Positions 37,595 to 46,091 of a stretch of 64,000 bases of DNA are shown here, piece after piece. Location: contig JAQSDB010000002.1 of NCBI GenBank assembly GCA_029945725.1, forward strand, positions 496,001 through 560,000, written 5' to 3'. The position numbers were made by a program, and so were the translations under genes. Source of the DNA: a bacterium (GTDB lineage: Bacteria > Pseudomonadota > Gammaproteobacteria > Pseudomonadales > Moraxellaceae). Position 1 is the first letter of the stretch. Every line of letters begins with the position of its first letter. A model generated the notes under the pieces. That model had not been told where the DNA came from. It did no database searches and saw only the letters and a program-made list of their open reading frames with translations.

Positions 37595-38542
37595 TCAGTG
37601 GGCGGCTTTCAGCTTGGCGGGGGGTGGGTTGGCCACGATTTTCTTGCCGAGTTTTTCTTTCAGGCTGGGGCCTGTGGTTCGGGGTGAACCTGTTGTTGTG
37701 ACATCGGCAGCGGACTCGCCTTCGGTAATGCGCTCATCGGCGTCGGTGTAAAACTCCTCCAGGATTTCGGTAACTTCCTCTTCAGCAAACTCAAAGGCCG
37801 CATTCCCGAATCCCTGGCGGCTGGCTTCATCCAGCGCCATCTGGTCAATGCCGACTTCTTTACGGCGAGCGTCTGTGGCTCTTGCTTCCTTAATGGCGCC
37901 TTCCAAAGTCTTTCCTTCCCGAATGGTCAGGTCGACGTAGTAGATCGGCGCTCGATGGCTTTGCGTTGTTCTTTTGCCACGCAGTCGCAATTCCAGCGGC
38001 AGGCAGGCAAGCAAATTCCCCGAAATCGCCTGGTAATAACTGAGCCGTGCCGCGAGGGTGCGAATGCTGTTAAAACCCGTGGTCCTGAAAATGAACGTAC
38101 CCAGTTCATCGTCATCGCCAATCTTCACGTTCAAGCGCCCGTAGGGTTTGCAGGCGCCACCCTTGGCCAGCTCGCAGCGATCTGGTGAGGGGCAGGGCAA
38201 TGTCTCGACACCTGTCGTCAGGTAACGACGGCAGGTATCTCCATTGCCAACGCACAATGGGCGGCCACTGTTCCGGTCGAACAGGCTGTACTCGGCCCGC
38301 AGGTTAAGATCGGTGTCGTTGAACAGCATCCGGACCGGGATGGACCGAAGCTTGCTATTGCCGGTGGCTTTTCGGAGTTCTTCATCCAGAGGGTGTGCCA
38401 CCCAGCCTTCACGGGTTTGCACCTGTGAGGTAATGGTGAACTGGTCGTCTTTTTCCGGCAGGCGCTTGCCGTTCTTTTCGACCACGTGGCCAATACTGAT
38501 GCGCCCCAGAATGGGCGGCGTGATAGCGAGACCTTTGATCAT
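37595..38542 (-). CDS. Phage/ICE-type 'hydrolase or metal-binding' protein (recombination-directionality-like)
   Basis: A 315-residue protein beginning MIKGLAITPPILGRISIG, with a central four-Cys segment (LCVGNGDTCRR, LPCPSPDRCELAKGGAC, about 98-133) likely to bind a metal, a GTFIFRTTGFNSIRTLAARL core, and an acidic, low-complexity C-terminus. This family travels with YqaJ exonuclease, RadC-like and DUF932 genes in integrative elements and has been annotated as a recombination directionality factor or hydrolase; the biochemical role is not settled. It is preceded by a terminator-like hairpin after the upstream exonuclease gene. Confidence 0.7.
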   Translation of the reverse strand: MIKGLAITPPILGRISIGHVVEKNGKRLPEKDDQFTITSQVQTREGWVAHPLDEELRKATGNSKLRSIPVRMLFNDTDLNLRAEYSLFDRNSGRPLCVGNGDTCRRYLTTGVETLPCPSPDRCELAKGGACKPYGRLNVKIGDDDELGTFIFRTTGFNSIRTLAARLSYYQAISGNLLACLPLELRLRGKRTTQSHRAPIYYVDLTIREGKTLEGAIKEARATDARRKEVGIDQMALDEASRQGFGNAAFEFAEEEVTEILEEFYTDADERITEGESAADVTTTGSPRTTGPSLKEKLGKKIVANPPPAKLKAAH

Positions 38543-38561
38543 GGTGGTTCTCCAGGGAAAT

Positions 38562-38614
38562 AAAAAACGCCCCGTTACCGCATGCCAAAAATGGCGCGCA
38601 GCTGCTGGGGCGTT
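38562..38614 (-). terminator. Intrinsic terminator-like hairpin, minus strand
   Basis: Stem AACGCCCC (38566-38573) with GGGGCGTT (38607-38614), an inner stem in the loop, and a T-run on the minus strand. It lies between the YqaJ gene and the gene that follows it in the direction of transcription. Confidence 0.65.
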
Positions 38615-38638
38615 GTTGGGTATGTGTGGGTGAACGAA

Positions 38639-39637
38639 TTACGTGTTGATCAGAAACCGGCGGCTGCCGGGTTTGGCAAGGGGGTATTGCTTCAACAATG
38701 TCGGCTGTTCTTTCAGCAGCGTGGCGACATCAAGACCTAGCCCGTCCTTGCTGCGCTTCCAGGACACATCACCTGCTTCAAAGCGCGCACGGCTGGCATC
38801 ACCCATTCGCTCCTGAATGCGCTGTTTGAGCTCAGCCTCACGCTGTTGTTGGGCAGCCAGGGCATCTCGCACGGACAGCAGCTCGGTGAAGGTGGCGCTC
38901 ATGACTGCGTCATGTGAAAGATCCACCGTGTTCCCAGCATCTCTGGGATAGAGATATTGCAGGGCATGCCCTGCAGACTCCGACCCATCCGCTGGCGGTG
39001 GGGTATCGGTTTCCACGTATGCCCAGAATCGCCGCTCCAGCTCGATCAACCGGGCAATGAGCTCATCGTCACGATCAATCCGGTAAATCCGGATTTCCTG
39101 ACCGCAAATCAGCACGCAGACATCGGCCGCCGCCTTGCCGGTGACGGCAAGCTGATGCTGTACCTGGCATTGCACGTATTCGGGTACGCCGTTCTTCCAC
39201 AAACGAGAGCCAAACTCCCCGGCGGTTTTGCACTCTAGGATTTGCACATCACGGACCCCGATTACTTCACGATCAATGTTCGCCAGCATCCATGCCTTGT
39301 CCTGATCAGGGTGTTGCAGGACCGCATTGATACGGCGCACGCGATTGCCGCTGCGCCTGGTGTAGTGCTCGGCCACGATGGGTTCCAGCAATGTCCCCCA
39401 GTACATGGGCGATTCATCATCGTTGGGATCAATCGTGGGGATCTCGGCATCACGACCGGTTTTGATCAGCCAGAGTTCCAGGGCGGATTGGTAGGGATTC
39501 AAGCCAACGGCAGCAGCGGCATCACTGCTGCCAATGCCGCGTTTACGGATACGCAGCCATTCATCACGGCTCATGTCCTTGGTGGAGACCAGCCGCAAGG
39601 CCGGGGGTGCAGAGGTTGCTGCAGAGGAAGGTCGCAT
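38639..39637 (-). CDS. YqaJ-family viral recombinase/exonuclease
   Basis: A 332-residue nuclease. MSRDEWLRIRKRGIGSSDAAAAVGLNPYQSALELWLIKTGR is the YqaJ N-terminal signature; EPIVAEHYTRRSG, DREV and the catalytic QILECKTAGEF (E-x-K of the PD-(D/E)XK fold, about residue 133) follow, with VQCQVQHQLAVTG later. It resects dsDNA for recombination in phages and integrative elements, typically with a partner annealing protein. No RecT/Beta homologue is seen next to it; the DUF932 gene at 44.7 kb belongs to the same kind of element. Confidence 0.9.
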   Translation of the reverse strand: MRPSSAATSAPPALRLVSTKDMSRDEWLRIRKRGIGSSDAAAAVGLNPYQSALELWLIKTGRDAEIPTIDPNDDESPMYWGTLLEPIVAEHYTRRSGNRVRRINAVLQHPDQDKAWMLANIDREVIGVRDVQILECKTAGEFGSRLWKNGVPEYVQCQVQHQLAVTGKAAADVCVLICGQEIRIYRIDRDDELIARLIELERRFWAYVETDTPPPADGSESAGHALQYLYPRDAGNTVDLSHDAVMSATFTELLSVRDALAAQQQREAELKQRIQERMGDASRARFEAGDVSWKRSKDGLGLDVATLLKEQPTLLKQYPLAKPGSRRFLINT

Positions 39638-39663
39638 GCTGAATACTCCATTTTTAGGGAAGA

Positions 39664-39698
39664 TAAAAAAGGCCCGGCCGGTTTCCCGGTCGGGCCTT
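39664..39698 (-). terminator. Intrinsic terminator-like hairpin, minus strand
   Basis: A 13-bp stem (AAGGCCCGGCCGG with CCGGTCGGGCCTT, 39669-39698) around TTTC, with a T-run on the minus strand. Located between the RadC-like and YqaJ genes. The same hairpin sequence recurs at 40246-40271. Confidence 0.8.
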
Positions 39699-39736
39699 AT
39701 GTCTGGGTGAATGAGTGGACGGGTTGGTGGGGTGGC

Positions 39737-40225
39737 TTACAGCCATCCGCGTTCTGCAAAACTGACGGAGGCGGTGCCAGCGACGATCACGTGATCCAGC
39801 ACGCGCACATCAATCAGCTCCAGGGCTTTGACGATCCGTTCCGTGATCTGACGGTCAGCCGAAGAGGGTTCCGGTATGCCGGAGGGATGGTTGTGATACA
39901 GGATGAGAGCGGCGGCATTTTGCTGAATGCAGCGCTGCACGATGACGCGGGGGTAGACGGAGGCCGAGTCGATCGTTCCCTGAAACAGTTCCTCATTGCC
40001 GATAAGCCGGTGCTGGCTGTCCAGGAACAGGGCACCCACCACTTCGTGAGGACGGTCAGCCAGTTGCAGGCAAAGATACTGCCGCGTGCTGTGGGGGCTG
40101 CTCATGCTTTCACCCCGCATGAACCGCTGGCTAATGATCTCGGTCGCAAAATCCAGAACATCATCGGTACTAAACTGACGGCGGGCGATGTATTTACCAT
40201 TGGGTTTGGCTTCAAATACTTTCAT
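39737..40225 (-). CDS. radC: RadC-like JAB-domain protein
   Basis: A 162-residue protein of the RadC/JAB family with the metal site HNHPSGIPEPSSADRQITERI (H-x-H-P-S-G plus S-x-x-D, about 118-138) and the upstream Glu-containing strand. It lacks the N-terminal HhH domain of chromosomal RadC, as do most mobile-element RadC proteins. Despite the name a repair role is not established; JAB peptidase-like activity is possible. Start at 40225 is set by AGGAAAAC upstream and by the family N-terminus (MKVFEAKPNG). Confidence 0.88.
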   Translation of the reverse strand: MKVFEAKPNGKYIARRQFSTDDVLDFATEIISQRFMRGESMSSPHSTRQYLCLQLADRPHEVVGALFLDSQHRLIGNEELFQGTIDSASVYPRVIVQRCIQQNAAALILYHNHPSGIPEPSSADRQITERIVKALELIDVRVLDHVIVAGTASVSFAERGWL

Positions 40226-40240
40226 GGTGTTTTCCTGAAT

Positions 40241-40271
40241 AAAAAGGCCCGGCCGGTTTCCCGGTCGGGCC
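40241..40271 (-). terminator. Intrinsic terminator-like hairpin, minus strand
   Basis: Stem GGCCCGGCCGG (40246-40256) with CCGGTCGGGCC (40261-40271) and a T-run on the minus strand, directly in front of the RadC-like gene. Nearly identical to the hairpin at 39669-39698. Confidence 0.8.
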
Positions 40272-40304
40272 TGATGAGGTGATGAAGTGATGAAGGAAGG
40301 GTGA

Positions 40305-40721
40305 TCAGGAGGCTTTGCCCATAAGCAGGACTTGTGGCGTTGTCGTCTGATCAAAGAACGCATCAATCAAGCGACGGATTTCTGCGTTGATGAGTTCCCG
40401 TGTCGGCACTTCCCCGTTGTGCGCCAGCAGGTAATCCCCGATGTATGTCCCCAGGGGCGAAATAACCTCGTACTCAAAAACTCCCGGAAAATCACAGTCC
40501 TCGGCTTCCCACTTGCGGGAGATCTCGGCCCAGACTTCCGGCAGATGAATGCAGGCGGCAATGATGAGCTCAATGCAGCCTTGGCCCCAGCTATCCAGGA
40601 TGGCGCGGGTACGCTGGGTTTCGGGGGCCAGCAGGCCCTCGTAGATGAATCCGCCCCACACGGAGGCGACAACGGCAGGCAAGGGGATGCCTGACTCTTC
40701 TTTCGTGGCTACGGTGTGCAT
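40305..40721 (-). CDS. Hypothetical protein of the integrative-element block
   Basis: A 138-residue soluble protein (MHTVATKEESGIPLPAVVASVWGGFIYEGLL) with no signal peptide or membrane helix and several Trp/Cys residues in the middle. I do not recognise the family. ATG 40721 follows GAGGACC. It is the first of the minus-strand series and is followed by a terminator-like hairpin before the RadC-like gene, as its neighbours are. Divergent from the NYN gene. Confidence 0.6.
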   Translation of the reverse strand: MHTVATKEESGIPLPAVVASVWGGFIYEGLLAPETQRTRAILDSWGQGCIELIIAACIHLPEVWAEISRKWEAEDCDFPGVFEYEVISPLGTYIGDYLLAHNGEVPTRELINAEIRRLIDAFFDQTTTPQVLLMGKAS

Positions 40722-40742
40722 GGTTTGGTCCTCATTAAAAAT

Positions 40743-40778
40743 GAAAAACCCGGCGGGGCGATGGGCCGGGCCGGGTTT
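40743..40778 (-). terminator. Terminator-like hairpin upstream of the minus-strand series
   Basis: Inverted repeat AAACCCGGC/GCCGGGTTT (about 40745-40777) with TTTTTCAT on the minus strand. It stands in the leader of the hypothetical gene starting at 40721, so it would act as an attenuator if transcription starts upstream of it. Confidence 0.5.
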
Positions 40779-40850
40779 GTGTCGTGGTGAAAGCAGGGTG
40801 GCTTTGCTACTGTGATCGATGATTTTGGTGTGACGGGTGGGTGAGGGTTG

Positions 40851-41663
40851 ATGAGAAAAATCGGGATTTATGTTGATGCCAGCAATATCGGCATGAACGG
40901 TGGCCATGGGATGCGTTATGACATCCTGAGAGAGCTCGCCTGCCGTGCAGGTGGCGATCCGCAGCGGCTGAATGCTTATGTCGCCTACGATGAAGAAAGA
41001 GCGACGGGTGACCAGTTCTATCGCAACAAAATGCATGGCTACTATGCCGCATTGCGTGATCAGGGCTTTCGCCTCTCAATCAAGAAGGTGAAGCGCTTCA
41101 AGGATGAAAACGGCGAGGAGACCAAAAAATCCAATGCGGATCTGGATATGGCCGTGGACCTGCTGACCGAAAGTGATCGACTGGATTCCGTATTGATTGG
41201 CACGGGAGATGGCGATTTTGTGAATGTCGTCAAGGCACTGCAAACCCGGGGGGTGCGGGTGGAGATCGTGGGCTTTGACAACGTGTCAGCAGAGTTAAAG
41301 GCAGCGGCTGATCAGTACATCAATGGCTGGATGATTCCGGAGCTGGTACCGACGGTGACGCAGGATGTTGGTAGACGAGATACCCGCTGGGGTGAGATGG
41401 GCACTCGTGTCCGGGGCCACTGTTCCCACTTTGATGCCCAGAGAGGGTTTGGCTTCCTGCAATACTTTGCGGCGATGCCAGATACCCGGATCATCACCCG
41501 CGACATTATGAAATCAGCATGGTTTCACGTCAGAGAAATAGCTGACGTCGAGTTGTCCCGCAAGCTGCCCAACCGAAGCCTCATCCTGGAGTTTGAGCTG
41601 GCGCCGGCAAAAGAGGATCAGAAGGAGCCGATTGCAAAAGGCATTGTTGCTGTTGGCGCGTAA
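40851..41663 (+). CDS. NYN-domain nuclease fused to a cold-shock-like domain
   Basis: A 270-residue protein. The N-terminal half is a NYN (PIN-like) RNase domain: RKIGIYVDASNIGMNGG with the first Asp, NADLDMAVDLL with catalytic acids (about 98-108), and LIGTGDGDFVNVVKALQ. The C-terminal part (about 185-265; GHCSHFDAQRGFGFLQYF, WFHVREI, KGIVAV) matches the cold-shock/OB pattern with a GFGF RNA-binding strand. A structured-RNA nuclease is therefore likely. Start ATG 40851 with GTGAGGG upstream. Divergent from the hypothetical gene at 40721. Confidence 0.82.
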   Translation: MRKIGIYVDASNIGMNGGHGMRYDILRELACRAGGDPQRLNAYVAYDEERATGDQFYRNKMHGYYAALRDQGFRLSIKKVKRFKDENGEETKKSNADLDMAVDLLTESDRLDSVLIGTGDGDFVNVVKALQTRGVRVEIVGFDNVSAELKAAADQYINGWMIPELVPTVTQDVGRRDTRWGEMGTRVRGHCSHFDAQRGFGFLQYFAAMPDTRIITRDIMKSAWFHVREIADVELSRKLPNRSLILEFELAPAKEDQKEPIAKGIVAVGA

Positions 41664-41672
41664 GTCGTTGGC

Positions 41673-41882
41673 GTGAGATTGCACAGGAGTGACGCGCATG
41701 CACGTAGGGATATCTGGAAGGATGTCCCGAACAATGCACGATGGTGGGCCGTTGATGCCAATGGAGAAACCCATTGGTTTTGCGGCCCCAATGTTACCGC
41801 TTTCACGGGCTTCTGGTTTTCAGAACCCCTGCCGGCCCCGGACTTTAGGTTCAGGGGGGGATTGGCGTGTCAGCCTGACTGA
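41673..41882 (+). CDS. Small phage-like hypothetical protein
   Basis: A 69-residue protein from GTG 41673, 9 bp after the NYN gene. The core (IWKDVPNNARWWAVDANGETHWFCGPN) has the W...AxWWAxDAxGxxxWF pattern of small phage and mobile-element proteins. No function known. No strong ribosome site, so translational coupling to the NYN gene is likely. Confidence 0.5.
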   Translation: MRLHRSDAHARRDIWKDVPNNARWWAVDANGETHWFCGPNVTAFTGFWFSEPLPAPDFRFRGGLACQPD

Positions 41883-41905
41883 ACGCCCAGGCATCGGCGC
41901 CTAAA

Positions 41906-41935
41906 GAATACTTATAGTCCGTGGCACTAAAGGCA
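41906..41935 (+). promoter_or_regulatory. Controller-protein (C-box) operator upstream of the C-like regulator gene
   Basis: AATACTTATAGTCCGTGGCACTAAAG-type sequence: the core ACTTATAGTC followed by CGTG is the same as published Esp1396I-type C-box operators as I remember them (ACTTATAGTC-CGTG). It lies 64 bases upstream of the regulator ATG. A second, less perfect half (GCACTAAAGGC) follows. Confidence 0.6.
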
Positions 41936-41982
41936 TCACGCCCCAAAGATTAAGCACCCCGTATTACGTGCAAAGTCTCTTC

Positions 41983-42192
41983 ATGTCCGATCCCAAGAAG
42001 CTCTTCGGTGCCAAGGTGCGCCAAGTCCGAAAGGAGTTTGGCTGGTCTCAGGAAGAGCTCGCTGACGCCTGCGAGCTTGATCGTACCTACATTGGCGGTA
42101 TTGAGCGGGGAGAGCGCAATGTCTCCTTGCTAAACATTGCCAAGATTGCCCATGCCCTCAAGGTCAAAGCCAGCAGCTTGATCGATTTCTGA
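41983..42192 (+). CDS. XRE-family controller (C) protein-like regulator
   Basis: A 69-residue single-domain helix-turn-helix protein: [57 protein letters not shown]. The [14 protein letters not shown] recognition region is the hallmark of restriction-modification C proteins (C.Esp1396I has DRTYISGIERNSRN as I recall it). Matching C-boxes flank the gene. No restriction endonuclease or methylase gene is near, so this is a solitary C protein, probably self-regulating and acting on the downstream promoter. Confidence 0.78.
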   Translation: MSDPKKLFGAKVRQVRKEFGWSQEELADACELDRTYIGGIERGERNVSLLNIAKIAHALKVKASSLIDF

Positions 42193-42246
42193 ATCCCTCC
42201 CCTGTCTCGACCCACTCGTTACATCCAGCATGTGCCTCCCCGATTA

Positions 42247-42280
42247 GATACCTATAGTCATCATTGATACTTATAGTCAT
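42247..42280 (+). promoter_or_regulatory. Second C-box operator, double copy, upstream of the lipoprotein gene
   Basis: Two direct copies of ATAC(C/T)TATAGTC at 42248-42259 and 42267-42278, spaced 19 bp apart, one helical repeat-and-a-half like dual C-protein operators. It lies downstream of the regulator gene and about 185 bases before the lipoprotein start. Confidence 0.65.
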
Positions 42281-42464
42281 AATCGCCTGCGCATGGACCA
42301 CCGCCTTACTGATGGCCCTCTGGCTGCTTACCTCCTGATTTCCAGGGTCGACGATATGCGCCCTTTTGGGAGGCTGCGGCTTGCGAAATCACTTGTGGTT
42401 GGTGAGTGGCGTCTCGAAAGCGCATGCCGCCTTGAATCTCTACGAAGCTCAACAGGGGAAGAAA

Positions 42465-44537
42465 ATGAGCAAAGAAACAACCTATGGAAAATATGTAGGA
42501 GTCGCCGCACTGGCACTTCTGCTGTCGGCATGTGGAGGCGGCGGTGGGACGGCTACGGGAGGGCCAGCTGCCGGAACCTATTCAGCCTCAAGCGGCGTCG
42601 CCCAAAAAGGCCCGCTCAAGCAAGGTTCTACTGTCACCGCCCAGGAGCTGGACAGCAGTCTTTCACCCACAGGTGCCCAATACACATATCAGGTGACCTC
42701 TGATCTGGGAACTTTCTCACCCACCTCCGCATTCGGCAGCCGGTATATCGACGTAAGAGCGAACGGATATTATTTTGATGAGGTAGCAAATGGCATTTCG
42801 GTCAGCACCATTACCCTGAATGGGTTGAGTGATTTGTCGAGTGACACGGTACTGAACGTCAACTTGCTCACCACATTGGCGTATCAGCGTATTAAAGCGC
42901 TGGTTCTCAATTCCCATATGACGGTCTCTGCGGCACGAGTGCAGGCAGAATCCGAAGTATTGGCGGCTCTTAATATTCGGGGCATTGGTAATTACGGCAG
43001 CTTCGGCGCACTGGATCTCAGCAAGGGCACTGATGGTGACAAGGCGTTAGCAGCCGTCTCCAGTCTTTTTGTTTATGGCAATTCGTCGGGCCAGTTGAGC
43101 GCGATGATTGCCAGCTTTCAAAGTGATATTGCAGATAACGGCGTCATTGATTCGTCAGTCACCAAAGCGGCATTGCTTGCAGCTGGAAAAGGCCTGAATC
43201 CCGCGACGGTCGCTGCAAACCTTACCAGCAAATACGCTTCTCTCGGCGTGACGTACACCGCTGCTGATATCAGTAACTGGATTGATCGAGACGGCGATGG
43301 GGTGGTTGGCAAGTACAAGTACACTGCGGCTAATGTCACGCCATCTACCGCCTACACTTCTACGCCCTATGTAGTCACGGCGGTTGATAACGGAGCTACG
43401 TTTTCGGTTACGGCCGGAACCCTGTTGGTCAACGGAGTTGTGTCAGGCACGAGTGCCATCGTAAACACGGGCGACTCACTGACCATTTCATTGATTTCGG
43501 GTGCTGGTGTTGCATTCCCTGTCAGTAGTTATCTTAACAGTGGCACAAAACACGTCGCCAAGTTCACCGTGGGTGAAACTACATTGGCGCTTTTGGCAGG
43601 AGGTCTAACTTCCGGTCAGGCAGATGGGCAGGGCGCCGCTGCAGGCTTTCATCGCACATTTGGCATGGTGCTGGATGCTCAAGGGAATCTCGTGGTGGCC
43701 GATCAGTTTAATGCCGTGGTTCGCAAGATTACTCCGGCAGGAATGGTTACCACCCTTGCAGGTTTGGCAGGACAAGGTGGGTATGTGGATGCTCAGGGGG
43801 CGGCGGCTCGATTTGGTATGCCCTTGGAATTAGCCATTAATACATCGGGTAATATCTTTGTGGGAGACAGCGAGGCAGGATCTAATCCCAAAATCCGTCA
43901 AATTGACTCGCAAGGAAATGTCACTACGTTTTACACAGGAGCCGGTTCTCCACTAGGATTTGACAGTAACCAAAACCTCTATTTCTTAGACTCTGACGGA
44001 GCGACGTACAGTGTACTCAAAAAAATAGATTCTCTGCTAAATGTCACTAAGGTTGCAGGTAATGGATACGGCAACGTTGATGGCGATGTGTCTACGGGGC
44101 AATTCAGCTCTATTGCACAGATAGCGGTTGCTGCAAACGGTGACATTTATTTCGCAGATTATAGGGCGAATACGATTCGGAAAATAACACCCGCTGGCGT
44201 AATATCAACGATTGCCGGGGCGGCCGGTGCTACTGGTTCAACCGATGGTCCTGGCGTTGATGCACGATTCAACTCCCCTAGCGGCATCGCTATTGATGGT
44301 GCGGGCAACTTATATGTCGGCGACGCCGGTAATAATACCGTGCGAAAGATCACTCCTGGTGGTGTGGTGAGCACCGTAGTGGGTCAGCCGTATCAAGCGA
44401 CTGGTGACGGCAAGCTTGAGCTTGGTGCTTTGCCGGGTTTTCTGAATTATCCGGAAAATCTCTTGTTATCAGGCAATACGCTTTACATAGGCGTGGCTAA
44501 CGCCGTGGTCGTGGTGGATATTCGCAGTTTTCCATAA
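42465..44537 (+). CDS. NHL-repeat beta-propeller lipoprotein
   Basis: A 690-residue lipoprotein: signal and lipobox LLSACGGGGG (Cys23), a beta/helical region (about 45-300), an IDRDGDGVVGKYKY calcium-loop-like motif (about 265-280), an IPT-like beta domain and an NHL propeller (about 375-690) with repeats such as NLVVADQFNAVVRKITPAGMVTTLAG and NLYVGDAGNNTVRKITPGGVVSTVVG. Anchored in the outer membrane, it may bind a surface ligand. Start at ATG 42465, preceded by AGGGGAAG; upstream in-frame sequence lacks a signal. The C-box pair upstream suggests control by the C-like regulator. Confidence 0.85.
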   Translation: MSKETTYGKYVGVAALALLLSACGGGGGTATGGPAAGTYSASSGVAQKGPLKQGSTVTAQELDSSLSPTGAQYTYQVTSDLGTFSPTSAFGSRYIDVRANGYYFDEVANGISVSTITLNGLSDLSSDTVLNVNLLTTLAYQRIKALVLNSHMTVSAARVQAESEVLAALNIRGIGNYGSFGALDLSKGTDGDKALAAVSSLFVYGNSSGQLSAMIASFQSDIADNGVIDSSVTKAALLAAGKGLNPATVAANLTSKYASLGVTYTAADISNWIDRDGDGVVGKYKYTAANVTPSTAYTSTPYVVTAVDNGATFSVTAGTLLVNGVVSGTSAIVNTGDSLTISLISGAGVAFPVSSYLNSGTKHVAKFTVGETTLALLAGGLTSGQADGQGAAAGFHRTFGMVLDAQGNLVVADQFNAVVRKITPAGMVTTLAGLAGQGGYVDAQGAAARFGMPLELAINTSGNIFVGDSEAGSNPKIRQIDSQGNVTTFYTGAGSPLGFDSNQNLYFLDSDGATYSVLKKIDSLLNVTKVAGNGYGNVDGDVSTGQFSSIAQIAVAANGDIYFADYRANTIRKITPAGVISTIAGAAGATGSTDGPGVDARFNSPSGIAIDGAGNLYVGDAGNNTVRKITPGGVVSTVVGQPYQATGDGKLELGALPGFLNYPENLLLSGNTLYIGVANAVVVVDIRSFP

Positions 44538-44595
44538 CGTGGGATCGTTCGCTGTGATGGGCTGATGGCTCATTGCAGGGATGTCCTTAACCTGA

Positions 44596-44630
44596 AAAGC
44601 CCGACTGAGTTCATGGCTCAGTCGGGCTTT
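44596..44630. terminator. Bidirectional intrinsic terminator
   Basis: Perfect 14-bp stem AAAGCCCGACTGAG (44596-44609) with CTCAGTCGGGCTTT (44617-44630), loop TTCATGG. It separates two convergent genes, with T-rich runs on both strands. Confidence 0.9.
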
Positions 44631-44651
44631 ATGTCGTGGTGAGCCTGGTCG

Positions 44652-45611
44652 TTAGGCCACCATCAGCAAGGCCTGATCCAGCGCCTTTTGTTTCAGGGAA
44701 GCGCCTTGTCCGAACCATGCGGAATCCAGCCGGTGATCAGTACTGCGCGCACGGCGCTCATGATCCACAAACTCTGTCACGGCATTCAACAAGCCAAACG
44801 CCGTTCCCTTGGAGGACGCCAAATCAGAGCCTTTGCCACGACCCTCAAACAGCGAGAGGGTTTTGGTCAAGGCACTTTCATTGGTGGCGCCAGCCGCCTT
44901 GTTGTTGTGATCGGTAAAAACTCGCAGGAAGTAATTCTGCACTTCCGAGTGCTTCATCTTCCGCTCACTCAAGGCCTTCATTCGGTACATGAAGTCATCC
45001 CAGGAAGACACCGAGATGCCGAGCTGCTTTTTCACAGCCTGCGCATCAAAGCTCGTGTTGTGCGGCACTTTCACCACACCACGACTATTATCCAGGGCAA
45101 CGGCCAGGGTGTTGTTGCAGACGACGCGGATGCTGGTGAATTGCGCGGTGGTCGCCAGCGTCCCATCACAAGCCGTGGCGAGCAGGACGTAGGCATTGCT
45201 GACGTCATTACCCTTGAGGGCGGAGGACTGCCCAGTCTTTGCCAGTGCCCAGATCTTGCGACCTCCTTTTAATACCCCTGCTGTTTCCAGCTCAAAGCCG
45301 GAGACTTCCGTGAGGTCACGGTAGAACTCCAGGATTTCACGAGGCTGTACTACGCGGTAACGCTGGCTGACGACCGATAGCGGGGCATTGGTGTCCGAGC
45401 GGAACAACACCTTGTTATCGGGGAAGGACATGATGGCACCTAGAGTGCCGGCGCTTTCGGTGACATAACGAACCGGGGTTTCACGAATGTCCCAGTCCAT
45501 GCCGGCCTGCTTCGCCCAGACCTCAAGCGGCTGACGGGTAGTGAGTTGATTACCGAGTCCGTGCCACGGGGTGGCGCCAACAAAGGCCATTGTTTCTACG
45601 AGATGTGCCAT
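44652..45611 (-). CDS. DUF932 protein (element-borne, phage/plasmid-like)
   Basis: A 319-residue protein with the DUF932 signature: MAHLVETMAFVGATPWHGLGNQL at the start, LFRSDTNAPLSVVSQRYRVVQPREILEFYRDL, VLLATACDGTLATTAQFTSIRVVCNNTLAVAL, and GLLNAVTEFVDHERRARSTDHRLDSAWFGQG. The family is common in phages and integrative elements next to YqaJ and RadC-like genes; function unknown, a DNA-recombination role is suspected. Start at 45611 with GAGGAAAACCCC upstream. Confidence 0.88.
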   Translation of the reverse strand: MAHLVETMAFVGATPWHGLGNQLTTRQPLEVWAKQAGMDWDIRETPVRYVTESAGTLGAIMSFPDNKVLFRSDTNAPLSVVSQRYRVVQPREILEFYRDLTEVSGFELETAGVLKGGRKIWALAKTGQSSALKGNDVSNAYVLLATACDGTLATTAQFTSIRVVCNNTLAVALDNSRGVVKVPHNTSFDAQAVKKQLGISVSSWDDFMYRMKALSERKMKHSEVQNYFLRVFTDHNNKAAGATNESALTKTLSLFEGRGKGSDLASSKGTAFGLLNAVTEFVDHERRARSTDHRLDSAWFGQGASLKQKALDQALLMVA

Positions 45612-45745
45612 GGGGTTTTCCTCTTTTATAGGGGGTAGGCACGTGACAATGCCGCCAGCAGAAAACTGCCGGAGCGAAGACAAGTGCGAAGGGGATAAAA
45701 CGAATGAGATGGAGCGGTGCGGTGATGCAGCGGTGTGACGGGTGT

Positions 45746-46078
45746 TCAGAGATCCTGTTGGCCGAAGGTGTGGTAGCAGTGCAGGCAGTAATAGTTGTCG
45801 AGAATGTTGTCGTCGATAACCTCACCGAACCGGGCACCGGCTGCGCCGCCAGCAACGCCCCCCAACAGACCCGCGATAATGGCGCCGGCCAGGCTGCCAA
45901 TAATGACTCCACCAGGACCGCCAACGAGTCCTGCGAGAGAGCCGATTTCAGCACCCGACAAAATCCCGGTAACGCCACCCGTGGCTCCGGCAAGGGAGCC
46001 CAGCGTACAGCCGGTCTTCTTGCCGTAATTGTGGGTGCCAATGCGATCGGACTGACAGGCCGGGCAATTTATTAACAT
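45746..46078 (-). CDS. Gly-zipper membrane protein with N-terminal Cys pair
   Basis: A 110-residue protein: a zinc-ribbon-like start (LINCPACQSDRIGTHNYGKKTGC), a Gly/Ala-rich double membrane segment with glycine-zipper pattern (about 30-85), and a C-terminal NYYCLHCYHTF with a second Cys pair. The paired CxxC at both ends may close one zinc site across the membrane segment. ATG 46078 is chosen because GAGGAAG precedes it. Function unknown. Confidence 0.6.
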   Translation of the reverse strand: MLINCPACQSDRIGTHNYGKKTGCTLGSLAGATGGVTGILSGAEIGSLAGLVGGPGGVIIGSLAGAIIAGLLGGVAGGAAGARFGEVIDDNILDNYYCLHCYHTFGQQDL

Positions 46079-46091
46079 GAGACTTCCTCCT

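Noticed and set aside
42293-42703. 136-residue frame beginning 13 bases after the second C-box pair
   Set aside because: It runs over the lipoprotein gene in another frame and its sequence is low-complexity Arg/Pro. A leaderless short transcript is possible but unsupported.
41983-44537. Complete restriction-modification system next to the C-like regulator
   Set aside because: The next genes encode an NHL lipoprotein and a DUF932 protein. No methylase motif (DPPY/NPPY or PCQ) was found nearby.
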